Positions 51,159 through 59,282 of a stretch of 64,000 bases of DNA are shown piece after piece. A program made the position numbers and the translations under genes. This stretch comes from Salirhabdus euzebyi. GTDB taxonomy: Bacteria; Bacillota; Bacilli; Bacillales; Alkalibacillaceae. The notes under the pieces were generated by a model. It ran no database searches. It worked only from the letters and a program-made list of their open reading frames with translations, and was not told where the DNA came from. Each line of letters starts with the position of its first letter. Positions within the stretch are counted from its first letter, which is position 1. The stretch is taken from contig NZ_JACHGH010000012.1 in assembly GCF_014207435.1 (NCBI RefSeq), forward strand, positions 43,695-107,694. Reading direction: 5' to 3'.

Positions 51159-51281
51159 ACGTCTAGCTCCAGCACCTACCCCCTCGGGACATAAGTCAAT
51201 CCCTTCTGTTGCAAAAACCGCCACGGCAGGTTTTGTCTTATGCCTGCCTTAGGCTGAGCAAGGCGATTGCGCTTTTGTTCT
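51159..51281 (+). repeat. Dispersed 'gtctagctcc' repeat
   Basis: Begins ACGTCTAGCTCCAGC, contains CCCCTCGGGACATAAGTC and the hairpin CAAAACCGCC.../GGCAGGTTTTG region, and ends GCGATTGCGCTTTTGTTC. This wording recurs in many Bacillaceae intergenic regions (recollection). One copy here, just before the end of patA. Confidence 0.6.
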
Positions 51282-51288
51282 ATCTGTT

Positions 51289-52452
51289 TTATTTAAGTGA
51301 TTCGTTCTGAAGGTAGGTTTCTAATCTTTCCATACCTTTTTTAAGCGTTTCAAAATTATAGGCGTAGGAAAGCCTCATATAGCCTTGTCCTAGTGAGGAG
51401 AATGCATCACCAGGTACGAGGGCTAGCCCCACCTTTTCCACCAAATCAATACCCAATTCAAAAGAAGTCATTTTTTCGATTGGAAATTTCGGGAAAATAT
51501 AAAAAGCTCCATCAGGTTTTATAGGGTTTAATCCCATGCTCAGAAGACTATCATATACGAATTCCATTCGTTTTTTATATTCTTTTTTCATTTCAATAGG
51601 ATCTTCTTTTCCATTCTTTAATGCTTCTAATGCAGCATACTGACTAATACTAGAAGGGCATGAAACATTGTATTGATGTACCTTTAAAATATGCTTGGCA
51701 ATGTTTTTAGGTGCCAATAGATAGCCTATTCGCCATCCAGTCATGGAATGTGACTTAGATAATCCTTGAACAATAATTGTCTGTCCTCGCAGTTCAGGAA
51801 AAGTTCCAATGGAGACATGTTCCGTTTCGTAAGATAATTCACTATAAATTTCGTCTGCTAATACAAAAATTGGTTTTCCCTTTAATACATCAACTATTTC
51901 CTTCAGCTCTCCACGAGTTAAACTCACTCCCGTAGGATTAGAAGGATAAGGTAAAACGATGCATTTCGTTTTAGGTGTTATGTACTCGTTTAAAAGTTCA
52001 GCTGTTACTTTAAAATTAGTTTTGGTCGTGTCCGCAAAAATAGGGGTAGCACCTGCTAATCTGATAAGTGGTTCATACCCTGGATATATAGGTCCAGGAA
52101 GGATAACCTCATCTCCTGGACGCAGTACCGTTCTAAACGTAATATCAATTGCCTGGGATGCTCCAACAGTAGCAATAATTTCTGTTTCAGGATCATAATT
52201 CAATTCATACTTTTCATGAATAAAGTTTCTGATGGCTTCTCTCAATGAAAGCATTCCTGCATTGTGTGTGTAGGTTGTAAAATTCTGGTCTATTGCTGCT
52301 TTACCAGCCTCTTTTACATGATTGGGTGTTTGGAAATCAGGTTGACCTATTGTAAGTGATATAACATCCTTTTTATCGGCTACTAAATTAAAAAACTTTC
52401 TGATTCCAGAGATTTGAATATTTTTTGCATGTTCGTTTAATAAATGCTCCAC
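51289..52452 (-). CDS. patA: Aminotransferase A (PLP, class I/II)
   Basis: 387 aa from GTG 52452: GGAGG eight bases upstream and the protein then begins VEHLL, as in B. subtilis PatA; the ATG at 52467 is the ribosome site itself. Marks: SLTIGQPDF, GASQAID, YPGYEP, PYPSNPTGVSL, LADEIYSEL, and PLP Lys in GLSKSHSMTGWRIGYL. Acts in lysine synthesis on N-acetyl-LL-2,6-diaminopimelate, the step after DapH (63 kb), though it may accept others. Confidence 0.9.
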   Translation of the reverse strand: MEHLLNEHAKNIQISGIRKFFNLVADKKDVISLTIGQPDFQTPNHVKEAGKAAIDQNFTTYTHNAGMLSLREAIRNFIHEKYELNYDPETEIIATVGASQAIDITFRTVLRPGDEVILPGPIYPGYEPLIRLAGATPIFADTTKTNFKVTAELLNEYITPKTKCIVLPYPSNPTGVSLTRGELKEIVDVLKGKPIFVLADEIYSELSYETEHVSIGTFPELRGQTIIVQGLSKSHSMTGWRIGYLLAPKNIAKHILKVHQYNVSCPSSISQYAALEALKNGKEDPIEMKKEYKKRMEFVYDSLLSMGLNPIKPDGAFYIFPKFPIEKMTSFELGIDLVEKVGLALVPGDAFSSLGQGYMRLSYAYNFETLKKGMERLETYLQNESLK

Positions 52453-52573
52453 GTGTACTACCTCCATATTTACGAAAATTTTATATTGTTAACAAAATGT
52501 TCAAACAATTTAGATTACTTTCTTTATAAATTCTGTTATAATAAAGTCGAATTTGGTAGAAAGGAGTGGAATT

Positions 52574-52726
52574 ATGAGACCACGCCGTCCATCCTTTAAT
52601 CAACTAGTGAATGAAAACAAAATATTATTATTAAAAGATGAACAATTAATGCTAAAAATTGAACAAAAGATTGAAAATAAACAATTAACAAAAAAAGAGC
52701 CTAAAACAACAGTCCTACCTAATTAA
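52574..52726 (+). CDS. Fbp-type (Fur-regulated basic protein) small protein
   Basis: 50 aa. MRPRRPSFNQLVNENKILLL then KDEQLMLKIEQKIENKQL, the FbpB-like pattern of a basic start and a long helix. Such proteins act in the iron-sparing response with the FsrA small RNA. AAAGGAGTGG ribosome site. No convincing Fur box was seen upstream. Confidence 0.65.
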   Translation: MRPRRPSFNQLVNENKILLLKDEQLMLKIEQKIENKQLTKKEPKTTVLPN

Positions 52727-52780
52727 TCGATATAAACTAATCTTGGAATATCATATCATGCATTTTATAAAAAAGTAAAA

Positions 52781-52814
52781 AAGAAGGTTGCATGAGTACA
52801 CATACAACCTTCTT
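52781..52814. terminator. Bidirectional terminator
   Basis: AAGAAGGTTG...CAACCTTCTT with T runs on both sides, between the Fbp-type and ric genes. Confidence 0.85.
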
Positions 52815-52818
52815 TATT

Positions 52819-53505
52819 TTAGTCTATTATTTTTTTGAATAACACATGATTTTCTAGATGTATGTGTGTAAATGTGTCTTCCTCTAGCTCTCGAAGTCTT
52901 TCATACGTAATGCGATAGGTATTACATGCACCATCTGGTAGGGTGTAATCATTTGTTACCTCACGAAGTTGTTTCAATAATTGACCTGCTTTGTCATGCT
53001 CATCCTCTAATTCTTTAATCTTTTCTAACTGCTCAGGGAGCTGTTGTTTTTCATGTTCAAGTATAAGGGGAAAGACCTCGTTTTCCTCTTTTAATGTATG
53101 CTCCTCTAGCTCCATCTGTAATTCATGATATAAACGATAAACTTCTTTTAGATGAGTATGATGATTACCATGCACTCTATATACTTTTGTTACTAGTGGA
53201 CTAAGTGCTGGGAGTTCTTCCTTTAAATAAGAATGGTGGACGTCTGTAATGTAGTCAATTAAGTCTTTTACGGAAATCTCTTCCCAGTTTGGTTGCTGTT
53301 CTCCTCTTAAAACCCACTGATCATAGCCTTCATTTAATTGCATGAGGATATCGTCTTCTTGAAGTTTGCGTTTCTCTACTACTTCTTTTAAAGGCTTATC
53401 TCCTCCACAACAAAAATCAATTTTATACTTCTTAAAAATATCGCTAGCCTTCGGATACATTTTTATAATGTTGGCAGGTGTATCATTATTTGTAATGGTA
53501 TACAT
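52819..53505 (-). CDS. ric: Iron-sulfur cluster repair di-iron protein (Ric/ScdA)
   Basis: 228 aa. DUF542 start with KYKIDFCCGGDKPLKE (CC pair, ~32), then a hemerythrin domain with histidines in DVHHSYLKEELP (~84), VYRVHGNHHTHL, HTLKEENEVFPLILEHE and HIHLENHVLF. Repairs Fe-S clusters after nitrosative or oxidative damage. Its transcription start is placed inside the upstream terminator, with an FNR-type box at -41.5. Confidence 0.92.
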   Translation of the reverse strand: MYTITNNDTPANIIKMYPKASDIFKKYKIDFCCGGDKPLKEVVEKRKLQEDDILMQLNEGYDQWVLRGEQQPNWEEISVKDLIDYITDVHHSYLKEELPALSPLVTKVYRVHGNHHTHLKEVYRLYHELQMELEEHTLKEENEVFPLILEHEKQQLPEQLEKIKELEDEHDKAGQLLKQLREVTNDYTLPDGACNTYRITYERLRELEEDTFTHIHLENHVLFKKIID

Positions 53506-53507
53506 GA

Positions 53508-53558
53508 AAAACCCTCCTTTTTTTCTCTTTTACTATACAAGAGAAAAAAGGAGGGTTT
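53508..53558 (-). terminator. Terminator of the EamA gene, overlapping the ric promoter
   Basis: AAACCCTCCTTTTTT and AAAAAAGGAGGGTTT arms with CTCTT/AAGAG inner pairing. Ends in TTTTT beside the ric ATG. The 3' arm carries the ric ribosome site AAGGAGGG. Confidence 0.85.
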
Positions 53559-53574
53559 TGTGATTTAGGTCACA
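53532..53574 (-). promoter_or_regulatory. ric: FNR-type activated promoter of ric
   Basis: TGTGA, 6 bases, TCACA at 53559-53574, a perfect FNR/CRP-type palindrome, and TATAGT (53537-53532) as -10. The implied start at 53525 puts the box centre at exactly -41.5, the class II activator position. The -10 lies in the loop of the terminator hairpin. FNR control fits nitrosative-stress repair under low oxygen. Confidence 0.65.
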
Positions 53575-54461
53575 CTATTAGGTAGTATATGCTTTTTTTG
53601 TTGTGTTTCCAATAGAATGACGGCAGCAATAATAGCAAGCATCCCAATTGCTTGCCAAAGACTGAAGGCTTCCTGAAAAATGGTAATACCAATAATAGTA
53701 GCAATAATTGGTTCAATTGTTGTAAAGATGGATGCCTTGGATGCCTCCATTTCCTTTAGGCCAACCGTATAAATAATGTAAGCAAAGGCTGTAGGGAAGA
53801 AACCTAAACCAAAAGCAAAAAAGAAAGGCGTTGGTTGCAATAAAATAGAAATTTTATCCAAAGGGAAAAGCGGTAGTAAAAATAATGCTGCGACAACAAA
53901 TGTGTATAATGTGATTGTTTTGCTGTGATATTTTACTAATGCAAACTTACTGAAGATACTATAAAGTGCATAACCTAATCCTGATCCTAAGCCAAAAAGT
54001 ATGGCACCAAATGTCACTTTCTCTTGTTGAGTAGGGAATAGTTCCACAATGAAAACAATTCCCATCATCGAGAGGAAAAGGGCCATTACCTTTCCTTTCG
54101 TGAACAACTCTTTAAATATTAGGCGAGAAAGAACAGTGACCATTATGGGAGCAGTATATAGTAAAGCCGTTGCAACAGGTAAAGTCGACATTTGAATAGT
54201 AGTAAATAGACAGTAATTAAAAAAAACAATGCTAAAAATTCCTGTACCAATAAAATACTTTAAATCTATGACCCTATGTAAACGTAAAAATTTTCTCTCT
54301 TTTAGGCAAAAGTATAAAAGTAGTATAAAAGCAGAAAAAGATACTCGTATAGCTACTACTTCAAGAGGAGAGAAGCCATATGCGTATAGATGTTTTACAA
54401 ACCAACCAATCGTTCCCCATAAAGATGCTCCAAGAATGATAAATAGAAGCGGTCGTTTCAT
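53565..54461 (-). CDS. EamA/DMT family transporter
   Basis: 298 aa, ten helices in two EamA repeats. Marks: LGASLWGTIGWFVKHLYAYG (~10-30), VATALLYTAPIMVTVLSRL, GSGLGYALYSIFSK, and YTVGLKEMEASKASIFTTIEP in the second repeat. Metabolite exporter of unknown substrate. Its end overlaps the FNR box of ric. Confidence 0.85.
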   Translation of the reverse strand: MKRPLLFIILGASLWGTIGWFVKHLYAYGFSPLEVVAIRVSFSAFILLLYFCLKERKFLRLHRVIDLKYFIGTGIFSIVFFNYCLFTTIQMSTLPVATALLYTAPIMVTVLSRLIFKELFTKGKVMALFLSMMGIVFIVELFPTQQEKVTFGAILFGLGSGLGYALYSIFSKFALVKYHSKTITLYTFVVAALFLLPLFPLDKISILLQPTPFFFAFGLGFFPTAFAYIIYTVGLKEMEASKASIFTTIEPIIATIIGITIFQEAFSLWQAIGMLAIIAAVILLETQQKKHILPNSVT

Positions 54462-54739
54462 ACTTTTTATATTCCCCCTTTACCCCTTCTACACATTGTA
54501 AAGGACTTGAAAGAAAATAAAAAGGAAAAAACAGATAACGAATGTTTAGGAAAAACACTTAATTAGCGAAGTATTCTGTCCTAGTGGCCGAACAGCACTT
54601 ATTTACTAAATCCAACGCTAATGATTATACGCAACTACTTCGAATAAAATTAATACTCTCTTTATTATTATCAAAGATGTTTAAATCATCATAAAATTGA
54701 CAAAACTTTAGAATAATTGGCAGAAATGGGGGTATAATT
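54462..54739. other. Intergenic, no gene seen
   Basis: 278 AT-rich bases between divergent genes. TTGACA occurs at 54698 but without a well-placed -10. Confidence 0.35.
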
Positions 54740-55138
54740 GTGCAGTTTAATAATTTGAAAGATTGGTTTATCGAAACAGGAAAGTTATCTCCACTCGGAA
54801 TAACAGACTCTCATTTACACTTTTTCTTTGGTCTTATATCGATATTTTTCATTTACTATGTGTTTAGTCCTCTTATTCGTTGGCTCGTTGAATTACAGTG
54901 GAGCAAAGTTCTAACATATATGCTAGGTAGTATGATGGCATTATTCTTATGGACTTTTGTGGAGTTTTATCAAGGAGCTAATGGGACTGGAAATATGGAG
55001 TTTTCTGATTTGGCAAGTTCCGTGCTAGCAATTATTGTTTTTGGAGTAAGCTTGTTTATCATTCACCTAGTACAGTCGTTCGTGAGACATATAAGAGAAA
55101 AAAATAAAAAAAATATGCAGCCGCAAAAAAATGTTTAG
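54740..55138 (+). CDS. Uncharacterised membrane protein
   Basis: 132 aa from GTG. Three helices: ~26-44, ~58-76 and ~90-112, with a basic tail (RHIREKNKKNMQ). Between helices 2 and 3 is an acidic loop (VEFYQGANGTGNMEFSD). Resembles VanZ/DUF2238-type small membrane proteins loosely; no firm family. Confidence 0.55.
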   Translation: MQFNNLKDWFIETGKLSPLGITDSHLHFFFGLISIFFIYYVFSPLIRWLVELQWSKVLTYMLGSMMALFLWTFVEFYQGANGTGNMEFSDLASSVLAIIVFGVSLFIIHLVQSFVRHIREKNKKNMQPQKNV

Positions 55139-55140
55139 GG

Positions 55141-55165
55141 ACACCGACTTGCTCGGTGTTTTTTT
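55141..55165 (+). terminator. Terminator
   Basis: ACACCGA/TCGGTGT, loop CTTGC, T7. Confidence 0.8.
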
Positions 55166-55313
55166 GGTTAAAAATTATTTGACTGGTTTGTTTCGTAAGC
55201 TGAAGCAATTAAACTCATGATACACTTGGATAAAAAATTAAAATTAAAAATTTAAAAACCTTTTTATATAGAGAAAAGTCATTAGTATGAGGGACAAATG
55301 GGGGAGGGGTTAG

Positions 55314-55832
55314 ATGAACATCAAACGAGCTGTAAAAGAAGCAAAAAAAGGTGATGAAGAAGCCTTCTTATTATTAATAAACTTCGTGAAAGAGTCACTC
55401 TATAGAACCGCCTTTCGCTATTTTGGTAATGAGCATGATGCTTTAGATGCAGTTCAAGAGGTAACATGCAAAGCTTATTTGAAAATAGACCATCTTCGGA
55501 AAGCAGAGCAATTTAAAGGTTGGATGTTAAGAATGATGATCAATCATTGCAATGATGTTTGGAAGAAGCGAAAGCGAAATATCCCAGTGGAGGAAATTTT
55601 TTATGCTGGGTTTGTTGAAAATAATGATGACCAACTTATTTTAATGGAAATGTTATTGAAGTTAGAGCCTAAAATACAAGAAATAATTCATTTAAAATAT
55701 TTTGACGATTGGACAATTAAACAAATCGCGGACTGGAAAAAAGTTCCTGAGGGCACTATTAAAACTTGGCTTAATAGGGGGCTGCAGCATCTAAGAGTAG
55801 AATGGGAGAAAGGAGAAGAGAGCCATGGATAA
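55314..55832 (+). CDS. ECF-type RNA polymerase sigma factor
   Basis: 172 aa. Region 2 (~10-75): TAFRYFGNEHDALDAVQEVT and KGWMLRMMINHCNDVWKKRK; region 4 (~110-165): EIIHLKYFDDWTIKQIADW and PEGTIKTWLNRGLQHLRVEW with the HTH. Its gene overlaps the next by 8 bases, pairing it with a DUF4179 anti-sigma protein. Target promoters unknown. Confidence 0.92.
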   Translation: MNIKRAVKEAKKGDEEAFLLLINFVKESLYRTAFRYFGNEHDALDAVQEVTCKAYLKIDHLRKAEQFKGWMLRMMINHCNDVWKKRKRNIPVEEIFYAGFVENNDDQLILMEMLLKLEPKIQEIIHLKYFDDWTIKQIADWKKVPEGTIKTWLNRGLQHLRVEWEKGEESHG

Positions 55833-57183
55833 AAAGGAGAGTTGGTTAGAGGATTATAAGAGGAGAGAAGATCAACTGTCTTTTCCAAAGGATTTAGACA
55901 GACGCATTACAGCTGGTATGTTACAGGCAAAAGAAATAAAAAAGAAAAAGTGGAGAAAAATGCAATGGTTAACGGCTTCTTTTGCTAGTATATCGGTAGC
56001 TTCTATTCTTCTTTTTGGGGGGATGTCTCTTTTATCAGAGAACGATAATGTACCTGGATGGCTCAGTAATGCCCTTTCAAAAATTGGTTTTACTGAAAGA
56101 GAAAAAACGTTTCATGAAAACACGAAAGAAGAAAATGCCGAATACATTGGCTATGCAAAGCAACTAGACCAAACGATTAAACATGGTAATATATCTGTTA
56201 CCGTTTATCAAGTAGTAGCTTCACAGGAAGGGATTAGAATAGATTATCGAGTAAAAGTGGATGATCCAAATGCAACACGATTATATATTACGGATGAAGA
56301 CATAGTAGGTGAAGACGGCAACTCTTTAAAACAGGTAGAACATCTTGAATCCGGTATGATTGAGTTACCTGAAAAAAGTTTCAAAGATACTTATACATCC
56401 TTTACATTTCCACATCTTCAAAAAGATCAACTGCTAGCCTATGGAGATAACTGGACATATAAAATTGTGTTTGAGCGTTTGCAAGATACGCCATTTGAAT
56501 TTGATATCCCAATTGATAGAAGCTGGTTTGATTCGGAAGTAATTGAACTGGATAAAACAGTTGGAATTGACGGGAATATGATCACCATTCATGATGTAAC
56601 AATTAGCCCGTTATTTACAAAAATTGGATTTTCCCTACATCCTGATACGATAGATAATGTACTAGGAATAGAAAAACCAGTTTTACGAAATGAAAATGGA
56701 ATCACATGGGGTAAAGCAGATTCCTATAACGTTGTGAATATTGGTAGAGAGAGGACAGAAGTAATTTTCACAAATGATTTTCAAAAGATCCCGGAAGAGT
56801 TATCTCTACAATTCTCAAATTTACACGTGCTAGATAAGGGAACATCGAAAGTAGAGATAGATATAAAAGATTATGCATTTCATCAAATACCAGAAGGAAT
56901 TCAAGTTCCTAGTATGATGTCCAACGAGAGGGAGGATAAAGTAACTTTTGAATTCATCGTTAATGGCTATATTGAAGAAGATGGATTCTTTCCAGATTAT
57001 TTTATAGATGCTACAGGAAATAAGGGAACAATAAACGTCATCGAAAGTAAGCACCAAGAATCTCTTAATGAAACATCCTTTACAGTAGAATTCAGTCCAA
57101 GAACTTTATCGGGCCCCATTTCTTTTGATGTCAACTATGCAATCAAGAAACTGGCAAGTAAAGTAAAGATACCAATTAAGTAA
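55825..57183 (+). CDS. DUF4179 domain anti-sigma factor
   Basis: 452 aa. Cytoplasmic start (1-48, KKESWLEDYKRREDQLSFPK), one helix (~50-68), then an exported DUF4179 region: VTVYQVVASQEGIRIDYRV, FDIPIDRSWFDSE, and repeated beta segments to the C-terminus. The arrangement is that of membrane anti-sigma factors that hold the preceding ECF sigma until an envelope signal. Overlaps it by 8 bases. Confidence 0.85.
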   Translation: MDKKESWLEDYKRREDQLSFPKDLDRRITAGMLQAKEIKKKKWRKMQWLTASFASISVASILLFGGMSLLSENDNVPGWLSNALSKIGFTEREKTFHENTKEENAEYIGYAKQLDQTIKHGNISVTVYQVVASQEGIRIDYRVKVDDPNATRLYITDEDIVGEDGNSLKQVEHLESGMIELPEKSFKDTYTSFTFPHLQKDQLLAYGDNWTYKIVFERLQDTPFEFDIPIDRSWFDSEVIELDKTVGIDGNMITIHDVTISPLFTKIGFSLHPDTIDNVLGIEKPVLRNENGITWGKADSYNVVNIGRERTEVIFTNDFQKIPEELSLQFSNLHVLDKGTSKVEIDIKDYAFHQIPEGIQVPSMMSNEREDKVTFEFIVNGYIEEDGFFPDYFIDATGNKGTINVIESKHQESLNETSFTVEFSPRTLSGPISFDVNYAIKKLASKVKIPIK

Positions 57184-57191
57184 AATAAGGG

Positions 57192-57226
57192 AAAATACCT
57201 CCTTTGTGGATAAGGAGGTATTTTTA
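57192..57226 (+). terminator. Terminator of the ECF operon
   Basis: AATACCTCCTT/AAGGAGGTATT, T5. Confidence 0.8.
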
Positions 57227-57300
57227 TGTATATATATAAATGGTAAAATGAAACCCTTATGTTATTCTAGCCGTATAATGAAGAGAAGGGGGAAATTGGC

Positions 57301-57528
57301 ATGACTTTTCAAGTGATTTCTGTTTTAGGAGCTTTTAGTGGGTTTTTTGCGTTTGTTTTATTTTTCTTGTTACTTCTTCTTATTTTAAACATTATTACGA
57401 GTATTTGGGCTTATCGTGACGCACTAAGAAAAGGTCAAAGTAAAGAATACGCATTAATTGTACTCATCGGCACACTAATATTTCCTATCATTGGTTTGAT
57501 CGTCTATTTGGTCATTCGAAATGACTAA
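57301..57528 (+). CDS. PLD-nuclease-N-like two-helix membrane protein
   Basis: 75 aa. Helices ~8-35 and ~52-72 with ITSIWAYRDALRKGQSKEYA between them, the PLDc_N pattern. No catalytic domain follows. AAGGGGGAAA upstream. Possibly co-transcribed with the YbjQ gene 39 bases on. Confidence 0.7.
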   Translation: MTFQVISVLGAFSGFFAFVLFFLLLLLILNIITSIWAYRDALRKGQSKEYALIVLIGTLIFPIIGLIVYLVIRND

Positions 57529-57567
57529 CGAATAAATAGATGTATACATAATAAAGGAGGGATTTTT

Positions 57568-57882
57568 GTGATTGTAACAACAACTAGTACATTACAAAAC
57601 AGAGAGATTACCGAGTATTTAGATCTAGTATACGGAGAAGCTATTATGGGTGCGAATGTTGTCAGGGACTTTCTAGCAGGTATTTCTGACATAGTTGGTG
57701 GTAGAAGTGGTACGTATGAAGGAAAGCTTGCGGAAGGTCGCGAAATCGCTGTAAAGGAAATGAAAGAAAAGGCAACGCGATTAGGTGCAGATGCTATTAT
57801 TGGGATTGACTTAGATTTCGAAACGCTAAGAGATGGGATGATGATGGTAGTAGCATCAGGGACTGCAGTGAAATTAAGATAA
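57568..57882 (+). CDS. YbjQ family protein (UPF0145)
   Basis: 104 aa from GTG with AAAGGAGGG upstream. [59 protein letters not shown] and [17 protein letters not shown] match the family, a decameric protein described as heavy-metal binding. Followed by a terminator and the second 96-bp repeat. Confidence 0.92.
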   Translation: MIVTTTSTLQNREITEYLDLVYGEAIMGANVVRDFLAGISDIVGGRSGTYEGKLAEGREIAVKEMKEKATRLGADAIIGIDLDFETLRDGMMMVVASGTAVKLR

Positions 57883-57888
57883 TGAAAA

Positions 57889-57919
57889 CCTCTGGTTGTT
57901 AAGGCCAGAGGATTTTTTA
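57889..57919 (+). terminator. Terminator of the YbjQ gene
   Basis: CCTCTGG/CCAGAGG and ATTTTTT. Confidence 0.75.
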
Positions 57920-57920
57920 T

Positions 57921-58016
57921 ACTTTAAGAAAGTTTAACTTTGTTAAAGGATTAAAGTAGAAGAAAAACTAAGGCTTTTGCCATAAGGACTTGGCGACAAG
58001 CCAAGTTTTTCTAATG
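57921..58016 (+). repeat. 96-bp double-hairpin repeat, copy 2
   Basis: ACTTTAAGAAAG to CTAATG. Carries CTTTTGCC where copies 1 and 3 have CTTTCGCC; the change makes a U-G pair with GGCG, so the hairpin survives. Confidence 0.85.
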
Positions 58017-58036
58017 GGATCTGTAGTTTTATTCCT

Positions 58037-58510
58037 TTACCGGTTAAAATATTTTCTACTATTGTTTTGTTTACCACCAGATACCCAAGATGAGATAGAA
58101 GGGGTATAAGCATAGGAAGGCTTTTTTTCAACTGGAGGTTTCCAATTCAAGTAATCATAAAGAATCGCCTTAGACTTTTTTAGGTTCAACTGGGGCTTGG
58201 GATTTCGATAGGTTTCATCAAGTGCTCCAAGGTGTTTCAACTCTTTCAAATCTTCTCGTTTTGGAGGTAAATGGAAAAAGTAATCTCCCACTTGAATTAA
58301 AAGCGTAGAATGTTGTTGGCTAAGCTTTGGGTGGTTTGAATAATGAAGACCTATTTTTTTTGCCTTTTTTTGTTCAAGTAATTTTTCAATAGCATTTTTT
58401 TTGATGTCATAAAGATGACGTGGATCAGGTGCTGCCTTTGCATGACGGTTTACTACTGCTAAAGCTTCTGCTATTTCTTTCACTGTATATTCCTTGTTTT
58501 CCTTATTCAC
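58037..58510 (-). CDS. ykyB: YkyB family protein
   Basis: 157 aa from GTG with AAGGAGGATG upstream. TVKEIAEALAVVNRHAKAAP, RHLYDIKKNAIEKLLEQ, KKIGLHYSNHPKLSQQHSTL and GDYFFHLPPKREDLKEL match YkyB of Bacillus. Function unknown. Sits at the start of the yku-like block. Confidence 0.9.
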   Translation of the reverse strand: MNKENKEYTVKEIAEALAVVNRHAKAAPDPRHLYDIKKNAIEKLLEQKKAKKIGLHYSNHPKLSQQHSTLLIQVGDYFFHLPPKREDLKELKHLGALDETYRNPKPQLNLKKSKAILYDYLNWKPPVEKKPSYAYTPSISSWVSGGKQNNSRKYFNR

Positions 58511-58539
58511 TGTTTCATCCTCCTTCCTAAAAAGTATAT

Positions 58540-58563
58540 TAAGAGAGGGGATAGCCTCTCTTA
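58540..58563 (-). terminator. Weak terminator-like hairpin after the SCO gene
   Basis: AAGAGAGG/CCTCTCTT, short T tail. Confidence 0.4.
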
Positions 58564-59157
58564 TTGGTTTTTGTAGGTTTTTATGTCTTGTACAATTTCT
58601 TGCATGGATGCTGCTTTCGTGCCGTCGTATCGTTTAATAGCATGTCCATTTGGAGCAACTAAATAAAATGATGTTCCGTGACCAACTTGTTCATTTCCAT
58701 CCGCTTTTGTTACGAGCGTGTAAAAAGATTCAGCTGCAAATGATTCAATTTCTTCTTGAGTGTATCCAGTTAAAAAGTTCCAATTAGAATAATCTTGTGT
58801 ATATTTATCGCCAAATTCCTTAAGTACAGCCGGAGTATCAACGGTTGGGTCTACACTAAAGGAAATTAGTTGAACGTCTAAATTTTCCTCTTTTAACTGT
58901 TGTTGTAATCTAGCCATATTTCCAGTCATTGGTGGACATACAGTATTACAATTAGTAAATATAAAGTCCGCTACCCAAAATTCACCCTTTAATTCTTCTA
59001 ACGAAACAGGTTCGTTATTTTGATTGGTGTACGTAAAATCAGCAATTTCAAAATCAAAATCACCAACATATGTTTGTTCTTTTTTCTCCATTATTCCACA
59101 TGCAGATAGTACCACTAATAGGAATAGTGAGGGGATAATCCATTTTTCTTTTCGCAT
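58561..59157 (-). CDS. SCO1/SenC family copper chaperone lipoprotein
   Basis: 198 aa. Lipobox LSAC (~17-20) anchors it outside the membrane. Thioredoxin-like fold with copper ligands in FTNCNTVCPPMTGN (CxxxC, ~69-73) and His in QVGHGTSFYLVAP (~157). SVDPTVDTPAVLKEF is family typical. Aids CuA assembly in cytochrome oxidase. Intact counterpart of the pseudogene at 683-1185; corresponds to YpmQ by type. Confidence 0.9.
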   Translation of the reverse strand: MRKEKWIIPSLFLLVVLSACGIMEKKEQTYVGDFDFEIADFTYTNQNNEPVSLEELKGEFWVADFIFTNCNTVCPPMTGNMARLQQQLKEENLDVQLISFSVDPTVDTPAVLKEFGDKYTQDYSNWNFLTGYTQEEIESFAAESFYTLVTKADGNEQVGHGTSFYLVAPNGHAIKRYDGTKAASMQEIVQDIKTYKNQ

Positions 59158-59282
59158 TTATAAAGCCTCCTGAAACAGTTTCAAATCTATTGTAACATGT
59201 GTACATTAATAGAAAGCTAGTGTTAATAGTGACAATTTTATTACTTTTCTCAGTTTAACCGTCAATGAATGAATTTAGACAG

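Noticed and set aside
52500..52573. Fur box upstream of the Fbp-type gene
   Set aside because: No match to the 19-bp Fur consensus was visible, so iron control is not claimed from sequence.
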